A DNA stretch of 64,000 bases from DASZMX01 sp035551475 (GCA_035551475.1 DASZMX010000053.1:62001-126000); one strand, 5' to 3'; positions 44,109-53,021 are shown, numbered from the stretch's first letter. Notes: generated by a model not told the origin, from the letters alone. Made by a program: numbers and translations.

Positions 44109-45200
44109 TCAATTCAGCAGGTGATACCAATTGTCCCGCTGATGCGGCTCATAACCCAACTCGGCAATCAGGCGGCGCATGTCCGCCACGCCCATGCGAA
44201 AGGTCGCCCCCGCTTGCGAGACGACATTCTCCTCGATCATGATGCTGCCCAAATCGTTGGCGCCATATTTCAGCGCGACCTGCCCAATTTCCGGGCCTTG
44301 CGTCACCCACGAGCTTTGAATGTTGGGAATGTTGTCAATATAAATTCGACTCATCGCCTGCGTGCGCAAATATTCGTGCGCTCCGACAGTGGGCGCCTTG
44401 AGGCGCGTATGCTCGGCCTGGAACGTCCATGAAATGAACGCCGTGAATCCGCCGGTCTTGTCCTGTTGCGCGCGCACCCGCTCCAGGTGCTCAATCCGGT
44501 CCTCCACCGTTTCCACATGGCCAAACATCATCGTGGCGGTGGATTTGAGCCCGAGCCGATGCGCCACATCCATCACTCCCAGCCAATCATCGCTCATCGC
44601 CTTGAGCGGCGAAATACGCTGGCGTACGCTATCCACCAAAATTTCCCCGCCGCCGCCCGGGATCGAACCCAGGCCGGCGGCGGCAAACTGGGTGATGATC
44701 TCCTCCATCGGCAAGCCGAACACTTCGCGGAAATGCACAAATTCGCTGGGGCTGAAGCCATGAATATTGCACGCGGGATATTTCGTTTTTATATGCGACA
44801 ACAGGTCGAGATACCATTGCATCGTCAACTTGGGATGATGCCCGCCCTGCATGAGGATTTGCGTGCCGCCCAGGGCCAGGGTCTCCTCGATTTTGCGGTC
44901 CATTTCCTCGAAACTGATCACATAGGAGTCGTCGTCCTTTTCCGTGCGATAAAAAGCGCAGAATTTGCAATAGACATTGCAGACGTTGGTGTAATTGACA
45001 TTACGATCCACGATGTACGTGACAACGTCATTGCCCCGCCCGCCATAAGCCGCGGCCTTGGTGAGTTCCCGGCGGCGGTTCGCCAGGGCGCCCAATTCCT
45101 CCAGGGGAAGCTGCCATAAAGCGAGCGCCTCCGCCTGGTCAATGCGCGCGCCGGACCAGACTTTCTCGAGCAGCGCGTCGTTCAATTCAATCTCAGCCAT
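44109..45200 (-). CDS. mqnC: Cyclic dehypoxanthinyl futalosine synthase
   Basis: The 363-residue radical SAM enzyme has the cluster motif C-N-V-Y-C-K-F-C (residues ~65-72) in R-N-V-N-Y-T-N-V-C-N, I-L-M-Q-G-G-H-H-P and the H-T-R-L region in F-Q-A-E-H-T-R-L, which are features of MqnC. It cyclises dehypoxanthine futalosine in the futalosine pathway to menaquinone. CofH and MqnE are relatives and cannot be excluded fully. The ATG at 45200 matches the family start; a longer start at 45242 adds a hydrophobic tail not typical of it. No other mqn gene lies in the window. Confidence 0.88.
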   Translation of the reverse strand: MAEIELNDALLEKVWSGARIDQAEALALWQLPLEELGALANRRRELTKAAAYGGRGNDVVTYIVDRNVNYTNVCNVYCKFCAFYRTEKDDDSYVISFEEMDRKIEETLALGGTQILMQGGHHPKLTMQWYLDLLSHIKTKYPACNIHGFSPSEFVHFREVFGLPMEEIITQFAAAGLGSIPGGGGEILVDSVRQRISPLKAMSDDWLGVMDVAHRLGLKSTATMMFGHVETVEDRIEHLERVRAQQDKTGGFTAFISWTFQAEHTRLKAPTVGAHEYLRTQAMSRIYIDNIPNIQSSWVTQGPEIGQVALKYGANDLGSIMIEENVVSQAGATFRMGVADMRRLIAELGYEPHQRDNWYHLLN

Positions 45201-45278
45201 ACATAGGGACGAGGGGAGACCCTGGAAGATAAGTAATTCCACCGGGCGGGACTGACAAGAATTTTCCCGGGCGCCAGA

Positions 45279-45785
45279 TCAGGAGCGCTTGCCGATGCGC
45301 GCCAATTGGCGGGCGGTGAGCAGCCAATCGAGGCACGCGCATTTGCCAAAACGCAGCTCGGAAACGGTTAGTTTGCTCAAACCGGCCTTCTTAAAATCAA
45401 TTTTCAGGCCGCTCTCGCCCGTCAGGAGGGCCGACATGAGCCCGGAAAGAAAGGGCTCGTGCCCGACCAGGATGATGTCCTTGAGCGTGGAGAAGTTGTC
45501 GTTGATCTCGTCGATGATGCCGCGCGGATCGGCGTCGGAAGAAAGTTTTGTGGTCTGAAAAAGTTTCCGCGCATGATACGTTTCCACGACGATTTGCGCG
45601 GTGCGCAAGGCGCGGGCGTACGGGCTGGTGAGAATCAGATCGAACGGCACGTCGAGTTTTTTCATCCCGCGCGCGACGTCAAACATCCTTTTCTCCCCGT
45701 CCTTGGTCAGCGGGCGCTTGCTGTCGGGCCGCCATTTGGGGCTGCGCGGCTCGGCTTTGGCGTGCCGGAGAAAATAAAGGTTCAT
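45279..45785 (-). CDS. sixA: Phosphohistidine phosphatase, SixA type
   Basis: The 168-residue protein belongs to the histidine phosphatase superfamily. The catalytic histidine is in L-Y-F-L-R-H-A-K-A-E, with L-T-K-D-G-E-K-R, S-P-Y-A-R-A-L-R-T-A-Q and the second histidine in I-I-L-V-G-H-E-P-F (about 97), matching SixA, which removes phosphate from histidines. Its ATG overlaps the phoU stop by four bases (45782-45785), so it is translated as part of the phosphate operon and may be its regulatory partner. The exact substrate is unknown. Confidence 0.9.
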   Translation of the reverse strand: MNLYFLRHAKAEPRSPKWRPDSKRPLTKDGEKRMFDVARGMKKLDVPFDLILTSPYARALRTAQIVVETYHARKLFQTTKLSSDADPRGIIDEINDNFSTLKDIILVGHEPFLSGLMSALLTGESGLKIDFKKAGLSKLTVSELRFGKCACLDWLLTARQLARIGKRS

Positions 45786-46435
45786 AGCTTGTTGGCCTCG
45801 TGGCGAATGTCGCGCGCTTCGCAAAGATACACCACTTCCTGGGCGATATTGGTGGCATGATCGGCCACGCGCTCCAGACTCTTGGAAATGGTCATCAAGT
45901 TCAGGCAGCGCGTGATCGTCGCCGGGTTCTCCACCATGAAACTGGAAAGTTCGCGATAAAGCTGCCGGTTCAAAGCATCCACTTCCTTGTCGCGCGGCAC
46001 GACGGTGCGCGCCTTCTCCGCCTGTTTGGAGACGAATGAATCCAGGGCATCCTTCAGCATTTGCAGGGCAATGCGCGCCATCTGCGGAATATCGATGTAC
46101 GACTTAAGCTGCGGCTCCTGGTTTAACTCGATGGCCCGCCGCGAAATGGTGGTGGCTTCGTCGCCAATGCGCTCAAGGTTCTGGGAAATCTTCATCGCCA
46201 CGGTAATGAGGCGCAGATCAGAAGCCAGCGGGGCCTTGGACAAAAGCAAAATCGCCATCTCATCGATGTCGATCTCAAACTGATCCATGATGTCGTCGTT
46301 GGCTTGCACCTGGTGGGCAAGCTGGTCGTTGCGATCGCTCAACGCCTGCACGGCCTGGCTCACGGCGCTTTCGGCGTAGCTGCCCATCATCAGCAGCTTT
46401 TCCTTAAACTTGTTTAATTCATCATCAATATACAT
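45782..46435 (-). CDS. phoU: Phosphate transport regulator PhoU
   Basis: PhoU (217 residues) is a helical metal-binding protein that restrains phosphate uptake and signals phosphate sufficiency to the sensor kinase. It shows two PhoU helical-bundle repeats, with E-R-I-G-D-E-A-T-T-I and E-R-V-A-D-H-A-T-N-I as the matched metal-binding motifs (residues ~75-84 and ~187-196). The ATG at 46435 gives the normal start M-Y-I-D-D-E. It is 16 bases after pstB and its stop overlaps the sixA start. Confidence 0.95.
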   Translation of the reverse strand: MYIDDELNKFKEKLLMMGSYAESAVSQAVQALSDRNDQLAHQVQANDDIMDQFEIDIDEMAILLLSKAPLASDLRLITVAMKISQNLERIGDEATTISRRAIELNQEPQLKSYIDIPQMARIALQMLKDALDSFVSKQAEKARTVVPRDKEVDALNRQLYRELSSFMVENPATITRCLNLMTISKSLERVADHATNIAQEVVYLCEARDIRHEANKL

Positions 46436-46451
46436 GGTGCGCCTTTCCCGC

Positions 46452-47276
46452 TCAGCCAAAACGTCCGGTGACGTAATCTTCAGTTTGCTTCTTGGCCGGA
46501 TTGGTGAAAATCCGGCTGGTGCTGTCGAACTCGATCAATTGGCCCAGGTAAAAAAAGGCGGTGTAATCCGAAATGCGCGCGGCCTGCTGCATATTATGTG
46601 TGACAATGACGATGGTGAAATCTTTTTTCAGCTCAAAGATCAACTCCTCGATCTTGGCCGTGGCAATGGGGTCGAGCGCCGAGGCCGGCTCATCCATTAA
46701 AATAATGCCCGGACGAATGGCAATGGCCCGCGCGATGCACAAACGCTGCTGCTGCCCCCCGGACAGGCCGAGCGCGCTGGCGTGGAGGCGGTCCTTCACT
46801 TCGTCCCACAGCGCCGCGTCGCGCAGGCTTTTCTCCACGACGGCGTCCAGTTCCGCGGCCGGCCACTTCTGGTGAAGTTTGAGGCCGTAGGCGATGTTAT
46901 CGTAAATGGATTTGGGGAACGGATTGGATTTTTGGAAAACCATGCCGACCCGTTTGCGCAACTCGATGACATCAATTTCGTCGCCCAGAATATCGTGCCC
47001 GCCAATCTTGACCTGCCCGGTGATCCGCACCGAGTCGATCAAATCATTCATGCGATTGAAGCACCGCAGCAGGGTGGATTTGCCGCAGCCGGAAGGCCCG
47101 ACAAAAGCCGTCACCATGCGCTGGCGCAGCTTCAGCGAAATGTCCTTGAGCGCCTGCGTCCGCCCATAAAAAAGATTGAGGCCCAAAACCTCGATCAGAA
47201 AATCCTCCGGCGGCGCGCCTTCCAGCGGCGGCGCGCTTTTTACGGTCACGTTTTTCAAGGGCGGCGTTTCGACCAT
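46452..47276 (-). CDS. pstB: Phosphate ABC transporter ATP-binding protein
   Basis: PstB (274 residues) powers phosphate import. Walker A G-P-S-G-C-G-K-S-T, the signature L-S-G-G-Q-Q-Q-R, and Walker B I-L-M-D-E-P-A-S-A-L-D are all clear, along with the PstB-specific F-N-R-M-N-D and Y-D-N-I-A-Y-G. A 25-residue N-terminal extension precedes the domain. The ATG at 47276 follows the pstA stop by 11 bases. Confidence 0.97.
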   Translation of the reverse strand: MVETPPLKNVTVKSAPPLEGAPPEDFLIEVLGLNLFYGRTQALKDISLKLRQRMVTAFVGPSGCGKSTLLRCFNRMNDLIDSVRITGQVKIGGHDILGDEIDVIELRKRVGMVFQKSNPFPKSIYDNIAYGLKLHQKWPAAELDAVVEKSLRDAALWDEVKDRLHASALGLSGGQQQRLCIARAIAIRPGIILMDEPASALDPIATAKIEELIFELKKDFTIVIVTHNMQQAARISDYTAFFYLGQLIEFDSTSRIFTNPAKKQTEDYVTGRFG

Positions 47277-47287
47277 AAAACAAATCG

Positions 47288-48235
47288 TCAATGCAGGGCC
47301 CGCAATTTGTTCCGCATCCGGGAACGAATCAAAATGGCCACGAAGTTAAGGCTGAACGTCAATAATAACAACGCCAGCACCGTGGCGTAGGCAATGGGCC
47401 GGGTCTGCTCCACGTTCGGCGATTGCGTCGTCAGGACATAAATGTAATAGCCCAGATCCATGAATTGGCTGCTCAGGGACCGCGGCAGCGACGCCATATA
47501 ATAGGCGGCGCCCGTGAATAAAATCGGCGCCACCTCGCCCGCCGCGCGTCCTATGGCCAGTATGGCGCCAGTCATGATGCCGGGCAACGCCTGCGGCAGG
47601 ACGATTTTGATGATGGTTTCCAGCTTGGTGGCGCCGAGCGCGAGGCTGGCCTCGCGCAGTCCCTGCGGGATGGCGCGCAACGATTCTTCCGTGGCCACAA
47701 TCACCACCGGCAGCGTCATGACTGCCAGCGTCAACGAAGCCCAAATCAACGCCGGCTTGCCCCACACCGGGGCCGCGCCCGCGCCGTAAATGCCCGCATC
47801 CATGTGCTGCCCGATATACTCGATGAAGAAACCCAGGCCAAACAAACCGAAGACGATGGAGGGCACGCCCGCCAGATTATTAACCGCTCCCCGGATGATG
47901 CGCGTGACCAGGGCGCCGTGCGGCGCGTATTCTGTCAAGTAAATCGCCGTGATCACTCCGACCGGCATCACAAAAATGGTCATGATAATGACCCGTGCCG
48001 CCGTGCCGAAGATCATGGGTTTGATGCCCGCCTGGTGAACATCGAAAATGTCCTGGGCGGCGCCTGTGACGAAGCGCCAGCTAAATTGCGACCACCCATG
48101 ATAGAGCGCGTCGCCCAAAATAAGCGCGAGGATCGCCAGGATCAGCAGCGTCGCCAAACCTGTGAGGCCCGTGAAAAAGAGCGACCACCACTGGGGATTG
48201 CGGCTGCGCAAATCCATCCCTACGACCGCGCTCAT
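47288..48235 (-). CDS. pstA: Phosphate ABC transporter permease PstA
   Basis: PstA (315 residues) is one of two permeases. It has about six transmembrane helices and the EAA loop in L-R-E-A-S-L-A-L-G-A-T-K (residues ~190-205), with G-A-I-L-A-I-G-R-A-A-G-E following. The start overlaps the pstC stop by four bases (48232-48235). The N-terminal portion (M-D-L-R-S-R-N-P) is hydrophilic and faces the cytoplasm. Confidence 0.95.
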   Translation of the reverse strand: MSAVVGMDLRSRNPQWWSLFFTGLTGLATLLILAILALILGDALYHGWSQFSWRFVTGAAQDIFDVHQAGIKPMIFGTAARVIIMTIFVMPVGVITAIYLTEYAPHGALVTRIIRGAVNNLAGVPSIVFGLFGLGFFIEYIGQHMDAGIYGAGAAPVWGKPALIWASLTLAVMTLPVVIVATEESLRAIPQGLREASLALGATKLETIIKIVLPQALPGIMTGAILAIGRAAGEVAPILFTGAAYYMASLPRSLSSQFMDLGYYIYVLTTQSPNVEQTRPIAYATVLALLLLTFSLNFVAILIRSRMRNKLRALH

Positions 48236-49404
48236 CGTTTGCCCTCCAGCCGGCCCTTAAGGCGCTCCATGACCAATTCGCCGGCCAGGTTGGAAAGAAA
48301 CGTCACGATAAAAAGCAGCACGCCGATCATGAACAAAATGCGATAATGCGGGCTTTGCGAAACCGCCTCGCCCAATTCCGCGGCAATCGTGGCGGTGACG
48401 GTGCGCGCCGAATCGAGCATGTTCCAGGAAAGGACGCTGGCGTTGCCGCTGGCCATCAGGACAATCATCGTTTCCCCCACGGCGCGTCCGAAGCCCAGGA
48501 CAATCGCCGCAAAAATTCCCGGCAACGCCGCCGGCACCACCACCTGCCAGGCCGCTTGCCAACGGCTCGAGCCAAGCGCCAGGGCGGCCTGCAAATATGT
48601 TCGCGGCACGCTGGTCAAGGCATCCTCGGCAATGGAAAAAATCACCGGAATCACCGCCAACCCAAGCGCCACGCCGGCGAGCAGGGAGTTTAACGCATAG
48701 CGGTAATGAAAAATGGATTGCAGCGCGCCCGACATCACGGTCAGCGCGAAAAAGCCCATCACCACCGAGGGAATGCCCGCCAGCAATTCAATGCTGGGCT
48801 TCACCACCTCGCGGACATTTGGCGGGCAAAGCTGCGAGACATAAATCGCGGCGGCGAGCGAAACCGGCACCGAAAAGAGCAGAGCCACAATCGTGACCTT
48901 CAAGCTGCCCACGAGCAAGGGCACGATGTTGAATTTTTGGATTTCACCGCGCGGCTGCCAAATGTATTCGGGGCGGTCGTTGTCGCTCCATTGATACGGC
49001 TTAAGCATGTAACGCCAGCTCGTGGTGTTGATGCCGGCGTCCTTGTTGTCGCCGTTTTCGGCGGCGGATTTTTCACGCAACTGCATGAGCAGTTTCAGGG
49101 TGGCATGATCCTTATTCTTGAAATCTTCCGGGGAAAGGCCGAGGTAGGCGCGCAGTTTTTCAGGTGAGAGCTTGTCGATGTCGTCAGCGGGTATGACGCG
49201 AGCGGCGGCGGTGTCGGTCTGGCCAAGGAAGATGGGAAGGGCCTCACGGGTGATAAAAATGAAAATCAAGAAGACCATCAGGATCGCCGAGAGCGAGACC
49301 AGAAAGATCATCTTCTCGGCGAGCCACTCCAAGGGGCGCGCGCGGTGGCCCCGTTCCAGGCCCATCCACCCCACCGACCTTTTGCTTTGCTCGGGCTTTT
49401 CCAT
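48232..49404 (-). CDS. pstC: Phosphate ABC transporter permease PstC
   Basis: PstC (390 residues) is the second permease. It has an N-terminal helix (~30-50), then a large loop of ~110 residues with D-D-I-D-K-L-S and W-R-Y-M-L-K-P-Y-Q-W, and the permease domain containing Q-A-A-L-A-L-G-S-S-R-W and L-G-F-G-R-A-V-G-E-T. The long loop is more than twice the E. coli length and is unusual. The ATG at 49404 is chosen because the in-frame start at 49422 would fall inside a hairpin; the gap to pstS is then 71 bases. Confidence 0.93.
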   Translation of the reverse strand: MEKPEQSKRSVGWMGLERGHRARPLEWLAEKMIFLVSLSAILMVFLIFIFITREALPIFLGQTDTAAARVIPADDIDKLSPEKLRAYLGLSPEDFKNKDHATLKLLMQLREKSAAENGDNKDAGINTTSWRYMLKPYQWSDNDRPEYIWQPRGEIQKFNIVPLLVGSLKVTIVALLFSVPVSLAAAIYVSQLCPPNVREVVKPSIELLAGIPSVVMGFFALTVMSGALQSIFHYRYALNSLLAGVALGLAVIPVIFSIAEDALTSVPRTYLQAALALGSSRWQAAWQVVVPAALPGIFAAIVLGFGRAVGETMIVLMASGNASVLSWNMLDSARTVTATIAAELGEAVSQSPHYRILFMIGVLLFIVTFLSNLAGELVMERLKGRLEGKR

Positions 49405-49416
49405 TTTCTCCAAACA

Positions 49417-49452
49417 CGGCAAAGGCGGACGAAGAACTCGCCGCCTTGGCCG
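49417..49452 (-). other. Stem-loop between pstS and pstC
   Basis: CGGC-A-AAGGCGG (49417-49428) can pair with CCGCCTT-G-GCCG (49441-49452), giving an 11-bp stem with one mismatch and a 12-base loop. There is no T-tract. It sits in the gap between pstS and pstC and could stabilise the pstS message or attenuate transcription so that the abundant binding protein is made in excess over the permeases. Confidence 0.55.
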
Positions 49453-49475
49453 CCGGTCATTATGTTAGGTTGCAG

Positions 49476-50321
49476 CTATTTTGTCTGCAAATCCGCGGGC
49501 AACGGATAGTAACCCACGTCCTTGGCCAATTTCTGGCCCTCCGCGCTGCGAATCCATTTCAGATACGCGGCGATCTCCTTGGTGTCTGATTTCGGCAAAA
49601 CATAGTTGTAAAGGTAGCGCCAGATGGGATAAGAGCCGTTCCTCACGGTGTCTTCGGTCGGCTCCACCGCCGTGGCGTCGGCGGTCTTCTTCACGCCGAT
49701 GGCGCGTGCGCCAGTGGTGTAGGCGGCGCCGCCGTAGCCGATGCCATTCGGATCACTTTCCACGCGGCCCACCAGGATCGCCGTGCCGGGCATGGTCTGG
49801 GCGGAAGCGGCGAAGTCTTTTTTCTTCAGGACGTGCTCCTTGAAGAATTCGTAGGTGCCGGAGCTATTTTCACGGCTGTAAATATTGATCGGCGCATCTT
49901 TGCCGCCGACTTCCTTCCAGTTGGTGATTTTGCCGATGAAGATTCCTTGAAGTTGCGCCATGTCCAGCGACTTGACGGGATTGTCTTTATTGACATACAC
50001 GGAAAGCCCGTCCACCGCCACTTTATACTCGGTGGGAACGGCGCCGAATTTGAGAACGCAGGCTTCCTGTTCCTTGGCATTGATCGGGCGGGAAGCGTCG
50101 GCAATGTCGGTTTGGCCATTTTGCAGGGCGGCCAAGCCCACGCCTGAGCCGCCGCCGGTCACTTGAATTTTCACTTCCGGATGACTCTGCATGTAGGTCT
50201 CGGCCCATTTTTGCGCAAGAATAACCAACGTATCCGAACCTTTCACCGTGATGTCAGCCCCGTGCGCCGCCAAGGCCAGGGCCAGCAACGCGCCGGAAAT
50301 CCAAAACTTCATTTTCTTCAT
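49476..50321 (-). CDS. pstS: Phosphate-binding periplasmic protein PstS
   Basis: PstS (281 residues) captures phosphate for the transporter. A signal peptide (M-K-K-M-K-F-W-I-S-G then A-L-A-L-A-A-H-G-A) precedes I-T-V-K-G-S-D-T-L, G-G-G-S-G-V-G-L-A-A-L and I-A-D-A-S-R-P-I, which are the phosphate-binding loops, and N-S-S-G-T-Y-E-F-F. It starts at the ATG 50321, 20 bases after the porin stop; a second ATG lies at 50312. Confidence 0.96.
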   Translation of the reverse strand: MKKMKFWISGALLALALAAHGADITVKGSDTLVILAQKWAETYMQSHPEVKIQVTGGGSGVGLAALQNGQTDIADASRPINAKEQEACVLKFGAVPTEYKVAVDGLSVYVNKDNPVKSLDMAQLQGIFIGKITNWKEVGGKDAPINIYSRENSSGTYEFFKEHVLKKKDFAASAQTMPGTAILVGRVESDPNGIGYGGAAYTTGARAIGVKKTADATAVEPTEDTVRNGSYPIWRYLYNYVLPKSDTKEIAAYLKWIRSAEGQKLAKDVGYYPLPADLQTK

Positions 50322-50341
50322 AGGTTTGCCATTGAAAAATC

Positions 50342-52015
50342 TTAGAACTTCAGAGTGAGATCAAGCTGCACCAAGTCGTATTTCGTGATCGGGTTGGGCA
50401 GCGGCAAATCGGCGTTGAATCCGCCGGAGCCAAGGCTCTTATCCACGCGCTCGGCGCGGCCATACCGCAAGGTGGCGATCATCGCGTCGGTGAAACTGTA
50501 GGCGAAAGCGGCGTAAATGCCTTCCATGTTGCCGCGGCCTTCGAAGAAATCGGAGTCAATCAAATTGGGATCGAGCGCATATTGCTCGATGCGCTGCCAA
50601 TAGACGCGCGCTTCCCAGGTGTTTTTCCGGGCCACGCGGCCGTAGGTGAGGTCGGGGCTGGTGCCGACGGCCAGGCCAATTTGCCAGGCTTTATCCTGCC
50701 CGAGCACGGGGCCGTTCGGAAACGGATTTGGCTGGCCGAGGCCGGTGGGCGTTTGCAGCGCTTCGAACGGATAATCGGCTTCCCCGGCGGCATAAGCCGC
50801 GCGGGCGCGTTGGTCGCCATTCCAGTTGACCGAAAAATCTCCAAACACGCGCGCCGGCAGCGAGCCGAGTTTGAAATTCAATTCGGCGGGAATCTCCATG
50901 ATCAACAAATCGTTGATGCCCGTTTGATTATAGCCATTGATGTAAGTGTTGCCGGCGGCGGTGGCGGGCGCGGGAATGACCGGATTCGGCTTGCCTGAGA
51001 TGCCCGGCACCGTGCTGGAGGACGAGGTCAGGTTCACGTAATTCAAGCCAAACGACGTCCCCTGCCCCACGAACGGCCCGAAAAATCCGGCCGTGGCGTT
51101 GCCGCGCCCGGTGTAATTATAAATGGCGGGCGCAACCTTGAAGGACATGTTGGTGCTGATGTGATAATTCACGCCCACTTGCCAGGCGAGCAGCCAGGGG
51201 GCGTTGTTGCCCACGCCCATGCCCGTGCTGGAGTTGCCTTCGCCCACCACGCCGATGACCTGGCTGCCGTTGCCCGGACTGGTGTCTTGATAAATAAACT
51301 GGCCAAAGGTGGCGAACAGGTCGGCTTTTCCAACCTTGTAGGAGAACTTTTCCACCGCGCCTTCGGGACAATAATCGGAGTCCCACACCATCGGCGTGGT
51401 GTAAAGCGGTTGCGCAATGCGGCCGAGAGAAACATCCACCCAATCGGCAGGCTTCCAACCGAGGTAGGCCTGGCCGATAAAAATCCCGTAGTTATTGGCT
51501 TTGCTGAAGGGCCCCTGATAGGGCGCGGAGCTGCCGCTGGAATTGCCAAACGTGTTCCACGGCGAGCGCGGGTTGGGCGAGGTCTCAAACCGCAGGCCAA
51601 AATAAATATCATCCGTCAGGTCGCCGCGGGCGCCGAAACGCAGGGCGTAACGGAAGCGATCGAGGGAATCATGGGCGTCCGACAAATTGACGCTTTTGGT
51701 TCCGGCGTAATCCGCCGCCGGGTAGGTGGCCAGCCCCGAGCCAAATTGGGCGGAGCGATACTCGTAACGAAAACGCAAATCCCCAAACAGCTCAATATTC
51801 TTGAGCGCGTGCGTGATTTTCCATTGCAAGCCCTGCGGCGCCGGCGGCGCGGAATTGGTGAGGTTTTCGCTCTTCAAATCCTGCGCTTCCTGGCCGCTGA
51901 GGATGCCTTTTTGCACCAGTTTATCCAACAGCGCGTCCGTGCTGTTTTGTGCGATCGCCGCGCCCGTCAAACTCGCCCCGGCGAGAATCGTGGAGATGAT
52001 TCGTTTTGCCATCAT
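50342..52015 (-). CDS. Putative beta-barrel porin of the phosphate operon
   Basis: The 557-residue protein has a signal peptide (I-L-A-G-A-S-L-T-G-A-A-I-A) followed by a short N-terminal helical part (L-L-D-K-L-V-Q-K-G-I-L-S-G-Q-E-A-Q-D-L) and a long region of alternating hydrophobic residues with F-G-D-L-R-F-R-Y-E-Y-R-S. It ends D-L-V-Q-L-D-L-T-L-K-F, with the C-terminal phenylalanine typical of outer membrane barrels. It resembles putative porins of the Porin_5 type. As the first gene behind the Pho box it probably admits phosphate, as OprP does. Confidence 0.85.
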   Translation of the reverse strand: MMAKRIISTILAGASLTGAAIAQNSTDALLDKLVQKGILSGQEAQDLKSENLTNSAPPAPQGLQWKITHALKNIELFGDLRFRYEYRSAQFGSGLATYPAADYAGTKSVNLSDAHDSLDRFRYALRFGARGDLTDDIYFGLRFETSPNPRSPWNTFGNSSGSSAPYQGPFSKANNYGIFIGQAYLGWKPADWVDVSLGRIAQPLYTTPMVWDSDYCPEGAVEKFSYKVGKADLFATFGQFIYQDTSPGNGSQVIGVVGEGNSSTGMGVGNNAPWLLAWQVGVNYHISTNMSFKVAPAIYNYTGRGNATAGFFGPFVGQGTSFGLNYVNLTSSSSTVPGISGKPNPVIPAPATAAGNTYINGYNQTGINDLLIMEIPAELNFKLGSLPARVFGDFSVNWNGDQRARAAYAAGEADYPFEALQTPTGLGQPNPFPNGPVLGQDKAWQIGLAVGTSPDLTYGRVARKNTWEARVYWQRIEQYALDPNLIDSDFFEGRGNMEGIYAAFAYSFTDAMIATLRYGRAERVDKSLGSGGFNADLPLPNPITKYDLVQLDLTLKF

Positions 52016-52061
52016 GTTGTTTTGGTTTCCGTTTGAATACGGCCTTTTGATACAGGGTTCC

Positions 52062-52103
52062 TATGACAAAGGAAGGGAGAATATGTGACGATTCTGTGAC
52101 AAA
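52062..52103 (-). promoter_or_regulatory. Pho box with three phased repeats
   Basis: On the minus strand GTCACA occurs at 52095-52100 and 52084-52089, an 11-base period, each followed by an A/T-containing spacer, and GTCATA at 52062-52067, 22 bases further. This matches PHO-box direct repeats (consensus half CTGTCATAAAT) recognised by PhoB, and lies 47-88 bases before the porin start, giving activation of the whole porin-pst-phoU-sixA operon. phoB and phoR are not in the window. Confidence 0.75.
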
Positions 52104-52109
52104 CGTCCG

Positions 52110-52958
52110 CTACCGCTGCAACACCATCACCAAATTGTCCGCCAGCCCCGCCGTGGCGAGCGTATTCTCGACCAGCCCCAGCCACGCTTTGAGCGGCCAC
52201 AACAGCGGGTTTTGCTTGTAGGTATTGGTGCGCTTGAGGAGTTGCGCCCGGTCGGCGTCGGAAACGGGGGCGCCCCCTCTTAAATCCTGCCAGATGACGA
52301 GCGGATTGAAATGGCTCGACCCGAGATGGACGACGCGAAACTCCGGCTGGGTGTGGGCGAGGGCGCGCAACGTTTCGGCGGTGAAGTAATTGACGTGCTG
52401 CTCTAAAATATAGCGGTATTTAGGGCCAAGCACCCGCACCGCAAACGAACGAAGGTTCGGAACCAACACAAAACAGTGTCCGCCCGGCTCCAAAACAGCC
52501 GCCGCTTTGGCCAGGTATCCGGCCGGATCAACGACATGCTCCAGGGTGGCCCAAAACGTCACCGCCGCAAACTTCTCGCCGGCAAAATCCTGCGCCAGAA
52601 ATGACCCGCGGCGCACGGCCACGCCTTTGGCCGCCGCATAATCCAGCGCGGCGCCGGCCACATCGGATCCCAGCGTCTCATACACCTCTGGGAAACGTTC
52701 CTGCAACTGAAAGAGAAACGCGCCGTTGGAGCAGCCCACGTCAAGAATTTTGCCGCGCGGGCAATACTGCCGCACCAGCCGAATCTCGCGCTGGAATCGC
52801 ACCGCGGCGTAGTCGCCCTGCAGCTTGTCGGGGGCGAGATAAAACGATGGCGCCAGCTCTTCGTAAAACTCGCCGGAGGCCAGTTGGTCTTTCACAGGAT
52901 TGGCGTACACCAGCGAGCACGCGGCGCATTTAACGAGGCGCAACTCGCCTTTGCGCAA
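52110..52958 (-). CDS. Class I SAM-dependent methyltransferase with zinc-ribbon start
   Basis: The product is a methyltransferase of the type with an N-terminal zinc site. The C-P-I-C (codons 52983-52994) and C-A-A-C pairs flank R-K-G-E-L-R-L-V-K, then the SAM-binding I-L-D-V-G-C-S-N-G-A and L-E-H-V-V-D-P-A-G-Y. The first CxxC lies upstream of the only usual start codon in frame, a TTG at 52958; further up the frame runs without ATG or GTG to the TGA of the CoA-transferase (53022-53024), so the natural start is an ATT (53006) or is hidden by a single-base indel. The acceptor is unknown; relatives modify sugars or quinone-like compounds. Confidence 0.75.
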   Translation of the reverse strand: MRKGELRLVKCAACSLVYANPVKDQLASGEFYEELAPSFYLAPDKLQGDYAAVRFQREIRLVRQYCPRGKILDVGCSNGAFLFQLQERFPEVYETLGSDVAGAALDYAAAKGVAVRRGSFLAQDFAGEKFAAVTFWATLEHVVDPAGYLAKAAAVLEPGGHCFVLVPNLRSFAVRVLGPKYRYILEQHVNYFTAETLRALAHTQPEFRVVHLGSSHFNPLVIWQDLRGGAPVSDADRAQLLKRTNTYKQNPLLWPLKAWLGLVENTLATAGLADNLVMVLQR

Positions 52959-53021
52959 AAGCTCCGCGTCATTTTCCCGTTGGCAGATGGGACAGTTTCT
53001 TTGAATGCCCGCAACATGCCA

